Positions 34,718 to 43,675 of a stretch of DNA of 60,457 nt are shown here, piece by piece. Source of the stretch: Bryobacteraceae bacterium (lineage in GTDB: Bacteria > Acidobacteriota > Terriglobia > Bryobacterales > Bryobacteraceae); assembly GCA_014860455.1 (NCBI GenBank), contig JACZJQ010000191.1, positions 1-60,457 of the forward strand. The letters run 5' to 3'. A model generated the notes under the pieces. It did no database searches and was not told the origin of the DNA. It worked only from the letters and a program-made list of their open reading frames with translations. The stretch's first letter is position 1, and every line of letters starts with the position of its first letter. The position numbers were made by a program, and so were the translations under genes.

Positions 34718-35503
34718 ATGAGCCTGATATGCAGGGATCTGAGGGTGGAGTATGAAGTCCGGGGGAAAACAGTCACCGCCCTGGATGGCATCTCCTTCCA
34801 TCTCGAAGCCGGGGAGTTCATCTCCCTCATCGGCCCGAGCGGCTGTGGGAAGACAACGATGCTCCGGACGATCGCCGGGTTCCTCAAACCGTCCAGGGGT
34901 TCAATCGAATTCACCCCTAACGGCGGCTCAGGCGGCGGCGGAAGGTTGATCGTCTATCAGGAGGACAGCCTCTTCCCTTGGATGACGGTGCTGGACAACG
35001 CCGCCTTCGGCCTGGAAATGAAGGGTGTGCCTCGCGGAGCGAGACGCCAGGCCGCCGCGGAAATGCTGGAACGCCACGGTTTGCAGGGACGCGAGGATTG
35101 CTACCCTTATCAGCTATCGGCGGGCATGAAACAGAGGGTCGCCGTCATTCGGGCGTTCCTCAGCGATCCGGCTCTTCTGCTGATGGACGAGCCGTTCGGC
35201 TCGCTGGACAGTCCGACACGCTTCGCGCTGCAGGAGGACCTGCTGGATTTGTGGGGGAGAAGCCTGAAGCCGGTTGTCTTCGTGACGCACGATGTTGATG
35301 AGGCCATCTATCTCAGTGATCGCGTCCTGGTGCTGAGCGAAGGCCCCGGGCGGGTGGTAGATGAGGCCGCCGTGACTCTTCCCAGGGAGGGAAGGCGCGA
35401 TTCGATTCTCAGTGAGGAGTTCCTGCGGCTGAAAAGCCGGATCATGCGCGTGCTCGCTCGAGAAGGACCACATTCAAAGCAGAAGGAGAATCATGCGGCG
35501 TAG
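34718..35503 (+). CDS. ABC transporter ATP-binding protein (nitrate/sulfonate/taurine type)
   Basis: A 261-residue ATPase of the TauB/SsuB/NrtD group. Walker A is GPSGCGKTT, the Q-loop 'VYQEDSLFPWMTVLDNAAFG', the signature LSAGMKQR (Ala replaces the usual Gly of LSGGMxQR), Walker B LLLMDEPFGSLD, and the H-loop 'VVFVTHDVDEAIYLSDRVLV'. It powers a periplasmic-binding-protein importer with the next two genes. It overlaps the binding-protein gene by 11 bases. Confidence 0.92.
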   Translation: MSLICRDLRVEYEVRGKTVTALDGISFHLEAGEFISLIGPSGCGKTTMLRTIAGFLKPSRGSIEFTPNGGSGGGGRLIVYQEDSLFPWMTVLDNAAFGLEMKGVPRGARRQAAAEMLERHGLQGREDCYPYQLSAGMKQRVAVIRAFLSDPALLLMDEPFGSLDSPTRFALQEDLLDLWGRSLKPVVFVTHDVDEAIYLSDRVLVLSEGPGRVVDEAAVTLPREGRRDSILSEEFLRLKSRIMRVLAREGPHSKQKENHAA

Positions 35504-36518
35504 GGAATTCGTAGCTGCCGGGGTGATCGCCACTTCCGCGTGCGGAGCGCGTGTGGAATCACCGTTGCGGGATGTGTCTGTCGCGCTGAGTGAACACCTC
35601 TCCGTCAGCACCATGTATTTGGCAGACGAAAGCGGCTATGTCCGCCAGGCAGGTTTCCGGTTCAAGCCCATGAGGATCAGCGCCCTTCAGGCGATTCCGC
35701 TGCTCGCCTCCGGCAAACTTGACGTGATCTTGGGCGGAGTCCCTTCGCAGTTGCTCAATGCGGTTGCCAGGGGCATGAACATCAAGGTGGTTGCGGGCCG
35801 GGAGTATGTGAGCCCTTCATGCGGCGAGGGCTACGTGCTTTACGCGCATCGAGAGGCATTCAGGGGCGGTGCGATCGATCCCAGGCGGCTGAGGGGCAGA
35901 CGTTTCTCAGTCCGGTCGCGCGGCATAACCGAGTTCATCCTGGATTCATTCCTGAAGCACTTTGGGATGAAACCGGAAGACGTTGAGCGGGTCGACCTGC
36001 CATTGAAGGAATCCCTGGCGGCGCTGGCTGGGGGGAAGATCGACGCGCTGTTCGATATTGAGATCTCGCGGAGTCCGTTGGCGACGTCGCCGGAGATCGT
36101 CAAAGTGTGGCGGTTCGCGGAGGTTCAGCCGTTCCACCAGTATTCGTTCGTCGTCTTCGGCGACTCGCTGCTCAATGCAGGGCTCGGTCCCGGCAGCAGA
36201 TTTCTTGCGGCATACCTGGCGGCGGCGGGAGATTTCCTGGACGGGCGGACGCCCAAGTTTATGAGGGAGTTCGCCGCCACGCACGGTCTCGACGTCAAAA
36301 AGACAGTCGCCGAATGCCGTGAGACGTTTCCAAGAGATGGAGCCATCGACCATCCGAGCCTGCAACGCTCAATCGATTGGAACGTCAGCAAAGGGTATGC
36401 GACCCGCGCTCTCCGCGCTGAGGAGATCGTGGACACGAAATTCCTGATGGAGGGGCGAAGACTCCTGGCCTCAGGGCAATGGCGGGCAGCGGCCGCGGCC
36501 GGCGGGAGTGGGGCGTGA
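35493..36518 (+). CDS. ABC transporter substrate-binding lipoprotein (NMT1/TauA-like)
   Basis: A 341-residue exported protein beginning MRRREFVAAGVIATSACGAR. The Cys at residue 17 after ATSA may be a lipobox, and the twin Arg pair suggests possible Tat export. The body follows the NMT1/THI5-like fold: 'YLADESGYVRQAGFRFKPMR', 'ASGKLDVILGGVPSQLLNAV', 'RGRRFSVRSRGITEFILDSF'. Such proteins bind sulfonates, nitrate, pyrimidine precursors or aromatic acids; the ligand cannot be read here. It overlaps both neighbours in the operon. Confidence 0.82.
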   Translation: MRRREFVAAGVIATSACGARVESPLRDVSVALSEHLSVSTMYLADESGYVRQAGFRFKPMRISALQAIPLLASGKLDVILGGVPSQLLNAVARGMNIKVVAGREYVSPSCGEGYVLYAHREAFRGGAIDPRRLRGRRFSVRSRGITEFILDSFLKHFGMKPEDVERVDLPLKESLAALAGGKIDALFDIEISRSPLATSPEIVKVWRFAEVQPFHQYSFVVFGDSLLNAGLGPGSRFLAAYLAAAGDFLDGRTPKFMREFAATHGLDVKKTVAECRETFPRDGAIDHPSLQRSIDWNVSKGYATRALRAEEIVDTKFLMEGRRLLASGQWRAAAAAGGSGA

Positions 36519-37291
36519 CGGCAAATCGCAGGGCCTGGTTGATTGCTCTGGTGCAGACACTGTGGCTACCGGCGGTTTTTGTCGCTTTCTGGCAGGTTGC
36601 CTCATCGAGAGAGTGGGTCAACCCGTTCTTCTTCCCGCCGCCGTCGAAAGTCCTGGCCACGGCGGTCCGCATGGCGGCGGAGGGAGAGCTTGTCAGCATT
36701 CTTGGCGCGACGCTGTTGCGCTGGGCAGGAGGAGCTTTGGCCGGAATCGTCCTCGGCCTCTGCTGCGGAATCCTCATGGGCGTCAGCCGGGCCGCCCGCC
36801 GGGCACTTGAGCCGATCGTGGCCGGACTGTATTCCACGCCGAAATTGACATTGCTGCCTCTGTTGATGCTGCTGCTCGGACTTGGTGATGCGCCGAAGGT
36901 GATCCTGATCGCCCTGGTCGGACTCATCTTTCTGTCCACGCAGACGCTGGACGCCATTCGCGGCGTCAAGCAGCGATACGTCGAGATGGCAGTGAACCAC
37001 GGCGCTGGACGGCTTGTGCTCGTGCGGCGGATCTACCTGCCGGCCGCGATGCCGCAGATCTTCACCGGCTTGAGGATAGCGCTTTCGAGAAGCCTGGTGG
37101 TGGCGATCTCACTTGAGCTGATCAGTTCGACCAACGGCCTTGGCGCGCTGATTTGGATGTCCTGGGAGACGCTTGCGACAGAGCGGCTCTATGTCGGCAT
37201 CGTGCTGGCGGCGTCGATCGGCATCGCCATGCACCGCGGTTTGGCCGCGCTTGAATCGGTTGTGGTTCCCTGGAAAGGACGTCAGGCGTGA
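36515..37291 (+). CDS. ABC transporter permease (TauC/SsuC-like)
   Basis: A 258-residue inner-membrane protein with about six helices. The cytoplasmic coupling loop reads 'QRYVEMAVNHGAGRLVLVRR' followed by 'IYLPAAMPQIFTGLRIALSR', the family's EAA motif region. The GTG start at 36515 overlaps the binding-protein stop as GTGA and has GGGAG six bases upstream; an ATG at 36479 would add 12 residues. Its own stop overlaps the next gene by four bases in the same way. Confidence 0.88.
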   Translation: MTANRRAWLIALVQTLWLPAVFVAFWQVASSREWVNPFFFPPPSKVLATAVRMAAEGELVSILGATLLRWAGGALAGIVLGLCCGILMGVSRAARRALEPIVAGLYSTPKLTLLPLLMLLLGLGDAPKVILIALVGLIFLSTQTLDAIRGVKQRYVEMAVNHGAGRLVLVRRIYLPAAMPQIFTGLRIALSRSLVVAISLELISSTNGLGALIWMSWETLATERLYVGIVLAASIGIAMHRGLAALESVVVPWKGRQA

Positions 37292-40200
37292 AGCGTTCAT
37301 TGTGGATCTTGCTTTGCATGGCCGCTGTGCCGGCTGTTCCATCGGCATGGGCGCAGACCATGGGCACGGTTGAGGGGGTCGTGCTCGATCCCAGCGAAGC
37401 GCCGGTGCAGGGCAGCGAGGTCAAACTGGTTGAGGGGGGCACCGGCCTGTCCAGAGCCGTCGAAACCGGCATGGATGGACGATTCCTGGCTGCGGGGTTG
37501 CCTCCGGGGACATACCGCATCGAAGCAGTTGCCCGTGGATTCCGTCCGGCCGTGCTCGATGGAATTAAGCTCTCAGCCGGCCGCACGGCTCGCGCCGGCA
37601 TCGTCCTTCAGATCGGGGACCTGCTGGAAGCGATCGTGATCAAGGCCGAGCAGCCGTTGTTGAGCAGTAGCGCCAGCGACTCGGGCGGGACCATCGACCG
37701 GCCACAGCTCGCCGGTCTGCCCTTGAATGGAAGGGACCTGTTCGACCTGGCGGCCCAGCAGCCGGCGGTTGTCATCGCCAACAACAACGAGGGCGCCATC
37801 TTCAACGGCCTCGGCATCCAACCCTCGGTGAACGGCAACCGGCCCAACCAGAACAGCTTTCGCATCGACGGACTGTATGTCAACGATGCATCCGGGTCCG
37901 CGCCGGCCAGTGCCGGAGGCCGGCTGCTGGGGATCGAAGCGATCGAAGAATTGAGGCTGATCACGAACCCTTTCAGCGCCGAATACGGGCGCGCGGCGAG
38001 CGCAGTGTTCACCGCCGTTTCCAGGTCCGGGACGAACGACTGGCACGGCAGCGCCTACTACTTCCTGCGCAACAACGCTTTCGACGCCAGGAACTTCTTC
38101 GACACCCCAACCGAGAAGATGCCCGCGCTCCGGCGCAACCACTTCGGCGGGCTTCTCGGCGGACCGGTCCGCAGGGGCCGTCTCTTTCTCCTCGCCAACT
38201 ACGAGCAGGTCGGCGAAGTCCGCAGCCGCACACAACGCGCCATCACCCTCACCCAACTTGCCCGCCAGGGCACGCTCCCATCTGGCAACGTGACGGTGAA
38301 TCCCGCGGCGAAGCCGTTCATCGACCTCTACCCGCTGCCGAACGGCCGCGACTTCGGCGACGGCTCGGGGGAGTTCATCTCGCCGGCGTCCACCGAAGCC
38401 GACGACCGGTTCTTCTCCGCCCGCGCAGACTTCCTAGCCACCGCCAACATGCGCTCTTCTGTGCGAATCTCCTCCAGCGCCGCCAACACCACTTCCCCGG
38501 ACCAGTTCCGCTTCTGGGTGCTCGACACCGCCTCCCGCTTTGCCTTCGTGCAATCGGAGACCAGCATCGTGCAGTCTCCTTCAACGCTGCACAACTTCCG
38601 CTTCGGCTATTCCAAGGTGCGCAACACTGAGGACGCCACCCCGCCCAACATTCCCGCTGGCCTCACCTTCGTCGCCGGCCGCCCCATCGGCACCCTCGAA
38701 GTCACCGGTTTGACTGACCTCACCAGCCAGACCGTCTCCTCGCTGCCCAGAATCCACGACCTCTCCTCTTACCAGCTCAACTACGACGTAACCCACACCA
38801 CCCGCGGCCACACCCTTCACCTCGGCGCCAGTTCCGACCATCTCAGCTTCAGCCAGCTCGGCGACTTCCGCGCCAACGGCCGTTACCGCTTCAGCTCCAT
38901 CCAGGCCCTGCTTCTCGGTAGGCCTGTCGGCGGCGACCTCATGTATCCCGGCTCCGACACAAGCCGCCTTTGGCGCCAGAGCCAGTTCTCTTTCTTTGCC
39001 CAGGATGAAGCCCGTCTCAGCGCCGGTCTCAGCCTGCTGCTCGGCGTCCGGTATGAAGGCTACAATTCGCCGTCGGAAGCCGGCGGCAAGATCGCCGTCC
39101 TCATCAATCCGCTGCAGGACACGAAACTCACCCTCGGCGGACCCCTGTTCGACAATCCTTCCGCCGGTAACTTCGCGCCAAGGGCGGCTCTAGCCTGGGA
39201 CCCGTCGGGTTCCGGGCGCACGGTGATCCGTGCCGGAGCCGGCATGTTCTTCGACCTGCTGACCTCGCGCGAGGTCACCATCGCCGGCATGAGGGTCCCG
39301 CCATTCTACAGGCGCGCCTTCATGACCAACCCCGCCTTCCCCGACCTGCTGGCCGCCGCCGCCGCGGCAACCATCGACAGCGCCATGGACGGCATCGCCC
39401 ACAAGGTCGAGCAGCCCTATGTCCTGCAATATCGTTTCTCGGTCGGCCAGCGCCTTGATCGCAGCACCTCCATCGAGGCCGGCTACTCCGGCTCCCGTGG
39501 CGCTCATTTGCTCGGCCAGTTCGGCGACCTCAACGTCGCCCAGGCTCAAACCATGGCCGACGGCCGTCTCTTCTTCCCCGCCACAGGCCCGCTCCGCAAT
39601 CCCGCCTTCGGCCGCATCGGCATCCGGACAACTGACTTCAACTCCTTCTACCACGCCCTCACGCTGCGCCTACAGCGCCACCTCTCATCAGGTTTCCGTG
39701 TCGACGCCAACTACTCCTATGCCAAGGCCATCGACGAAAGTTCGAGTTCCACCCAGACCGACTTCGACAACAGCGACCGCATGCCCACACCTTACAGCAT
39801 CCGCTCGCAGCGCGGTCCCGCCGATTTCGACGTCAGGCAGGCATTCAACGCCACCGCCTCCTGGACTCTGCCCGCCTTCGGCCGGGGCCTTGCTCACCGT
39901 TTCTTCGGCGACTGGAGTCTTCAGTCGGTGATTCAGGTCCAGACCGGCTTCCCGTTCAATCCCAGGGTCGGTTTTGACCGGGCTCGGATGCGATCCGGCT
40001 TCGGAGATCTCGACCAGCGTCCCTCTCTTGCATCAGCCACGCCTCCGGTGATTCTCGGCGACCCCGCCCGCTACTACGACCCCATGTCGTTCATCCTGCC
40101 TCAGGCCGGCTACCTCGGCGACCTTGGCCGCAACACCCTCACCGGACCAGGGCTGTTCACCTCGCATCTTGGCCTGCACAAGTCGCTTTGGAAGTACGAG

Positions 40201-40380
40201 GGTCAGGACCTCCGGTTCCGGTTCGAGGTCTTCAACGCCACCAACCATCCGAATTTCGATGTCCCGTCCGAACTCCGCCTCTTCACAAGTTCTGGCGGGC
40301 GCGTCGGCTCCACCGGCCGGATCACCACCACCAGCACGCCGGCGCGCCAGATCCAGTTCGCCCTTCATTGGTCTTTCTGA
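37288..40380 (+). CDS. TonB-dependent receptor, Oar-like, with carboxypeptidase-regulatory N-domain
   Basis: A 1030-residue outer-membrane protein. A signal peptide (MKRSLWILLCMAAVPAVPSA) is followed by a CarboxypepD_reg beta-sandwich (about 28-105: TVEGVVLDPSEAPVQGSEVK), a plug domain (about 115-245: LAGLPLNGRDLFDLAAQQP, QNSFRIDGLYVNDASGSAP) and a 22-strand-type barrel ending in Phe. It takes up a ligand through the outer membrane using TonB energy. The GTG start overlaps the permease stop (GTGA), so it is co-translated with the ABC importer, giving a two-membrane import system. Near 38.04 kb the coding strand changes from G-rich to strongly C-rich, suggesting a chimera. Confidence 0.92.
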   Translation: MKRSLWILLCMAAVPAVPSAWAQTMGTVEGVVLDPSEAPVQGSEVKLVEGGTGLSRAVETGMDGRFLAAGLPPGTYRIEAVARGFRPAVLDGIKLSAGRTARAGIVLQIGDLLEAIVIKAEQPLLSSSASDSGGTIDRPQLAGLPLNGRDLFDLAAQQPAVVIANNNEGAIFNGLGIQPSVNGNRPNQNSFRIDGLYVNDASGSAPASAGGRLLGIEAIEELRLITNPFSAEYGRAASAVFTAVSRSGTNDWHGSAYYFLRNNAFDARNFFDTPTEKMPALRRNHFGGLLGGPVRRGRLFLLANYEQVGEVRSRTQRAITLTQLARQGTLPSGNVTVNPAAKPFIDLYPLPNGRDFGDGSGEFISPASTEADDRFFSARADFLATANMRSSVRISSSAANTTSPDQFRFWVLDTASRFAFVQSETSIVQSPSTLHNFRFGYSKVRNTEDATPPNIPAGLTFVAGRPIGTLEVTGLTDLTSQTVSSLPRIHDLSSYQLNYDVTHTTRGHTLHLGASSDHLSFSQLGDFRANGRYRFSSIQALLLGRPVGGDLMYPGSDTSRLWRQSQFSFFAQDEARLSAGLSLLLGVRYEGYNSPSEAGGKIAVLINPLQDTKLTLGGPLFDNPSAGNFAPRAALAWDPSGSGRTVIRAGAGMFFDLLTSREVTIAGMRVPPFYRRAFMTNPAFPDLLAAAAAATIDSAMDGIAHKVEQPYVLQYRFSVGQRLDRSTSIEAGYSGSRGAHLLGQFGDLNVAQAQTMADGRLFFPATGPLRNPAFGRIGIRTTDFNSFYHALTLRLQRHLSSGFRVDANYSYAKAIDESSSSTQTDFDNSDRMPTPYSIRSQRGPADFDVRQAFNATASWTLPAFGRGLAHRFFGDWSLQSVIQVQTGFPFNPRVGFDRARMRSGFGDLDQRPSLASATPPVILGDPARYYDPMSFILPQAGYLGDLGRNTLTGPGLFTSHLGLHKSLWKYEGQDLRFRFEVFNATNHPNFDVPSELRLFTSSGGRVGSTGRITTTSTPARQIQFALHWSF

Positions 40381-40433
40381 CGCGGCCTTCGCGGCTGACA
40401 CACTAACCCGGCGGTCCAGGTTTTCGCCATCAG

Positions 40434-40570
40434 TCAATGGCGGCGCGCACACTTTTCTCTTCGCTCAAGACGTTGCTACTATCGACGGAGGATATCCCTC
40501 CCGTCTTGAACAATGTCCCGCCCTCAACTCCATTGATGGCCGGTTTGGGAGTCCGTGACGGAAAAGTGTG
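40434..40570. repeat. Nested inverted-repeat element between convergent genes
   Basis: Four perfect inverted repeats lie in 137 bases: CACACTTTTC/GAAAAGTGTG (40448-40457/40561-40570), TCAAGACG/CGTCTTGA (40465-40472/40502-40509), GGAGG/CCTCC (40487-40491/40497-40501), and TCAATGG/CCATTGA (40434-40440/40530-40536). The first three nest; the last would compete with the outermost stem. It may be a bidirectional terminator, a structured RNA or a small repeat unit. The rest of the 40381-40607 gap shows nothing. Confidence 0.5.
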
Positions 40571-40607
40571 TTGAGCCTGACGCAGTTCCGGTCCGTTCCA
40601 GCGCGCC

Positions 40608-42041
40608 CTAAGGCGCCGGCGGATAAACAGTGACGATGACGCGGCGGTATCGGGTGAGCGGCGGTGCGCCCTGATCCGTCACCGCTAGAATGATGTGCAT
40701 GGTTTCGGGCCTGGCAACCTTGGGAGCCGCGAACCAGGCTTCGGCCTGCGTAGAATTCTCAATCTTCAGCGGAGCGCCGGTACGGCCATTTGAAAGGGCC
40801 AGAGTGCCCGGTTCGCCGTAGTAGAACCACTGGTACGACAGGACATTGCCATCGGGATCTTTCGAGCCTCTCGCGCTGAGCGAAACGCGCTCGCCGGATT
40901 TCGCCGACAGCCGGTCTGGATGTCCCAGCATGGCCGCTGGCGGGTGGTTGGCCTCGGCGCGCGACTTGATGGTCCAGTCCATGCGTGCCGAGAAGTCGTT
41001 CTGATATGCGGAGCGCCAGCGCCAGATGGTCACTTTGTTCCCCGAGTGCCATTTGCCATCCCCGCCCATCGCCTCGTCCTCGGCATTGGTCCAGATGGGC
41101 CGGGTTTCGGGTTCAATGAACCACTTCCGGAAATGCGGTGTGTACAACTCATAGCGTCCGCCCCAGCCGCCCCAATCGGGGTGTTCCGGTTCGTTGAGTC
41201 CGTTGTTCACCAGGCCCAGGAAACTCGGCGTGTCGCCTTCCATAAGGTATTCAGTCATTGGATACAGTGCACCAAGTGGCCCCTTGGCGCGCACGTGTTT
41301 GTCGAGCCAGGGGTTGTCGACGATGCTGAAATCGCCGCCGGCGAAGCGGCCGTGGAAAATGTCCCCGCTGATCGCGCTCCAGGTGGCATGGTGGTAAGCG
41401 CCGAGTGAGCCCATTCCTGGGCTGACGACATAGAACAAGCTCGGAAAGCTCCTTCTGATCCAAGGCCCGCTGTCGTCCTGATCCGAAATCGTATAGACGC
41501 GAATCTTCGCGACGAACTTCTCGACATCCTCCGGCGAGCGCGTTGCGCGGACCTTCCACAGTGCCTGCGCCAGGCAGTTGGGCCCGCCCCAGACCGTCAC
41601 CCAAACCGGGCGCGGGTCGTTGCGGTCCACTACTTCGATGATCCGCTCAGACCCCGGCGAGTCCATGCCCTCGCCGACCCCTGCCATGCCCAGCGCCGCT
41701 TTGCCGTCGCGGACGATCGACAACAGATACTGTTCGGTTGGATAGCCCGGCTCGTGCTTCAACAGGTTCTCTCGTACCTGCCCGTAGGCCCGGACCAGCT
41801 TGCGAATGCTTTCCGAGGCCGTCTTTGCGCGTTGATGGACCGATGTGGTCGCCACCAGCGCCTCCACGTCCCAATGGTTCGAATACACCAGAAACCGGAC
41901 CATCGACTGTGTATCGTCCGGTTCGTTCTCGATGTCGGTGAGGACAACGACGCGCTGCTTGGCTTCCGCGGCTCCGGCTGTGCAGGCGCCCGCCGCGAGG
42001 ACAGATAAAAGGAGAAGGGCTGATGGAAGTCGCATGGTCAT
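40608..42041 (-). CDS. Exported nucleoside-hydrolase-like protein (DUF1593/Sde182 type)
   Basis: A 477-residue protein with a signal peptide ([20 protein letters not shown]). The N-terminal domain (about 28-330) has '[20 protein letters not shown]', a variant of the calcium-binding DxDxxxDD start of nucleoside hydrolases, and '[19 protein letters not shown]'. The C-terminal region (about 370-477) is an Ig/PKD-like sandwich: '[20 protein letters not shown]'. This matches the Sde182 family, first noted as cellulose-binding in Saccharophagus. Substrate is probably a glycosidic compound outside the cytoplasm. It follows a paralogue on the same strand after ten bases. Confidence 0.75.
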   Translation of the reverse strand: MTMRLPSALLLLSVLAAGACTAGAAEAKQRVVVLTDIENEPDDTQSMVRFLVYSNHWDVEALVATTSVHQRAKTASESIRKLVRAYGQVRENLLKHEPGYPTEQYLLSIVRDGKAALGMAGVGEGMDSPGSERIIEVVDRNDPRPVWVTVWGGPNCLAQALWKVRATRSPEDVEKFVAKIRVYTISDQDDSGPWIRRSFPSLFYVVSPGMGSLGAYHHATWSAISGDIFHGRFAGGDFSIVDNPWLDKHVRAKGPLGALYPMTEYLMEGDTPSFLGLVNNGLNEPEHPDWGGWGGRYELYTPHFRKWFIEPETRPIWTNAEDEAMGGDGKWHSGNKVTIWRWRSAYQNDFSARMDWTIKSRAEANHPPAAMLGHPDRLSAKSGERVSLSARGSKDPDGNVLSYQWFYYGEPGTLALSNGRTGAPLKIENSTQAEAWFAAPKVARPETMHIILAVTDQGAPPLTRYRRVIVTVYPPAP

Positions 42042-42051
42042 ACCTAAACTA

Positions 42052-43365
42052 CTATGGCTTGGCCGCCGCGCAGCGGTTCATCCGCTCGCGAAAATCGGCG
42101 AGATACTCCGCCCGCCACCGGTTCACGCTCTTCGCCCCAGGGTGAACGCCTTCGGCGGCCGATGGGTCCGGATCGTCGATCCACCAGTTAGGGTGCGCCG
42201 ACGATGGCTGACTGGTTCTTTTCAGCGGCGGCGGCGTGGCGGTGAACTTGCCCGATTGCCCGTCAAGCCCCTGGAACTCGCTCCTGATGATGTACGGCCA
42301 GACCTTCGCATCGCGCGGCGAGAAGCGGAACCGCAACGCCTTGCCGTCGTTGAATGCCTCGGCCGGAATCCTGTTGTCGAAGATCATCCGCACCTTATGC
42401 CCGCCGGTCATTCCGGCAGGCATGGGCAGGGCAAACTCGACCACCCCGAAGGCCTCGGCCTGATCCGCCTCAGTCGTCAGGCGAGTGAACACCGCTTTCC
42501 TGCCGTCCCAAATGCGCGCATAGCGGCCGCCCCAACTTGGCTTCGTCGGGTCTTCCGGAGTTCCCTTCAGCAGGTAGGTGACCGACGGCGTGTCGCCCAT
42601 CTTGATGACGCCTTTGAGGTGCGTGGAGAAGTAGTCGCCCAGGGCGCCCTTGCCCGCGATATGTGCGGTGACGAACGAAGCGTTGCTCTGGTCGCCAGAC
42701 TGGTCGCCGCCCACGAAAAATCCGCGGTAGGTAGCGTTGGATTCGATCATCCACAGCCTCGGGTGGCGTTGCTCGATGTAGTTGTAGGCGTCTACGCTCC
42801 ACATCTTATTGGGGCCGCCGATCCAATAAACCCGCAGCCGGGGCAGGATGTCAGGAGCATCGTGCAGCGCCTGGGCCAGATCCTCGATGCCCCCCCAAAC
42901 CAGGACAAACAGCGGACGCGGATCCTTGCCGCGGGCGCAGCGGATCAGCCAATTCGAACCCTCCGTCCTTGATGCGACGCCCGTTGCCCCGGGGCCATCG
43001 ATAGCGCCCTGTTTCGAGATGGCCCTCAACTGGTCAGGCGCGGGATACTGCGCCGACCAGGTCCTGAGGTTCGGGTAGTCCTTCTCGTACCTGTCAATCA
43101 CTTCAAGAATATGCTCGCGGCGGCCGGGTCCGTATGGCGATGAGAGGATCCCTTCCAGGTCGAATGCGTCGGCGCAAACCAGCAGGTGCACCATCGACTG
43201 GAAGTCGTCCGGATCCGTGCCGCCGATATCGGTGGAAACCACCACCCTGTAACGGCGGGAGGACTGCTGGCCGCTGGCGGGAAGTCCAATGATTCCGCCG
43301 AGCAGGGAGGTAACTCCGAGGACTGACCTGCGGCTTAGTCCCGCCGATTGGGAGGATCCATGCAC
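42052..43365 (-). CDS. Tat-exported nucleoside-hydrolase-like protein (DUF1593 type)
   Basis: A 437-residue paralogue of the downstream protein. It has a Tat-type signal ([20 protein letters not shown]) and '[20 protein letters not shown]', which keeps the acidic cluster of nucleoside hydrolases, plus '[20 protein letters not shown]' and '[20 protein letters not shown]'. The Ig-like C-domain of the neighbour is absent or reduced. The two genes form a minus-strand pair. The divergent gene on the plus side is a DUF5060 glycosidase-like protein, so polysaccharide breakdown is the likely theme. Confidence 0.72.
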   Translation of the reverse strand: MHGSSQSAGLSRRSVLGVTSLLGGIIGLPASGQQSSRRYRVVVSTDIGGTDPDDFQSMVHLLVCADAFDLEGILSSPYGPGRREHILEVIDRYEKDYPNLRTWSAQYPAPDQLRAISKQGAIDGPGATGVASRTEGSNWLIRCARGKDPRPLFVLVWGGIEDLAQALHDAPDILPRLRVYWIGGPNKMWSVDAYNYIEQRHPRLWMIESNATYRGFFVGGDQSGDQSNASFVTAHIAGKGALGDYFSTHLKGVIKMGDTPSVTYLLKGTPEDPTKPSWGGRYARIWDGRKAVFTRLTTEADQAEAFGVVEFALPMPAGMTGGHKVRMIFDNRIPAEAFNDGKALRFRFSPRDAKVWPYIIRSEFQGLDGQSGKFTATPPPLKRTSQPSSAHPNWWIDDPDPSAAEGVHPGAKSVNRWRAEYLADFRERMNRCAAAKP

Positions 43366-43675
43366 AGGCGATTCGACCTCCGGTTCCGCATATCCAATCC
43401 CAACAACTCATCACGCCTCGCGCATTGCGTTCAGCGCTGCCGGCGGCTGACGCCTCAGAGCTGCGTATTTATGCGCTTAAGCTTTGATATGCTAGTCTGA
43501 ACTCTATCACCCATCGGAGGTCCAGTCAACCATGATCGACACCATGATCGACTCCTTGCTCGACGCCCTCGCCGTCATTGGCTGGTCTCCGCGGAAGCCA
43601 AATCCCCGAGAGCCATCCGATAGAATGTCGGGGCAGGGCTGTGTCGCAGCCGCGGCCTTTGCCCGCAACATCGCC
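43366..43675 (+). other. Divergent intergenic region before the DUF5060 gene
   Basis: A 310-base gap. An extended -10-like TGATATGCT (43485-43493) is present without a clear -35. GGAGG (43516-43520) precedes an ATG at 43532 that is in frame with the next gene and would add 48 residues before its signal peptide. A short direct repeat ATGATCGAC occurs at 43532 and 43544. Nothing else is recognised. Confidence 0.4.

Noticed and set aside
43532-43675. N-terminal extension of the DUF5060 protein, or a small leader peptide
   Set aside because: It would place the signal peptide 48 residues inside the protein. GGAGG 11 bases upstream keeps it open as an alternative, but it is not preferred.
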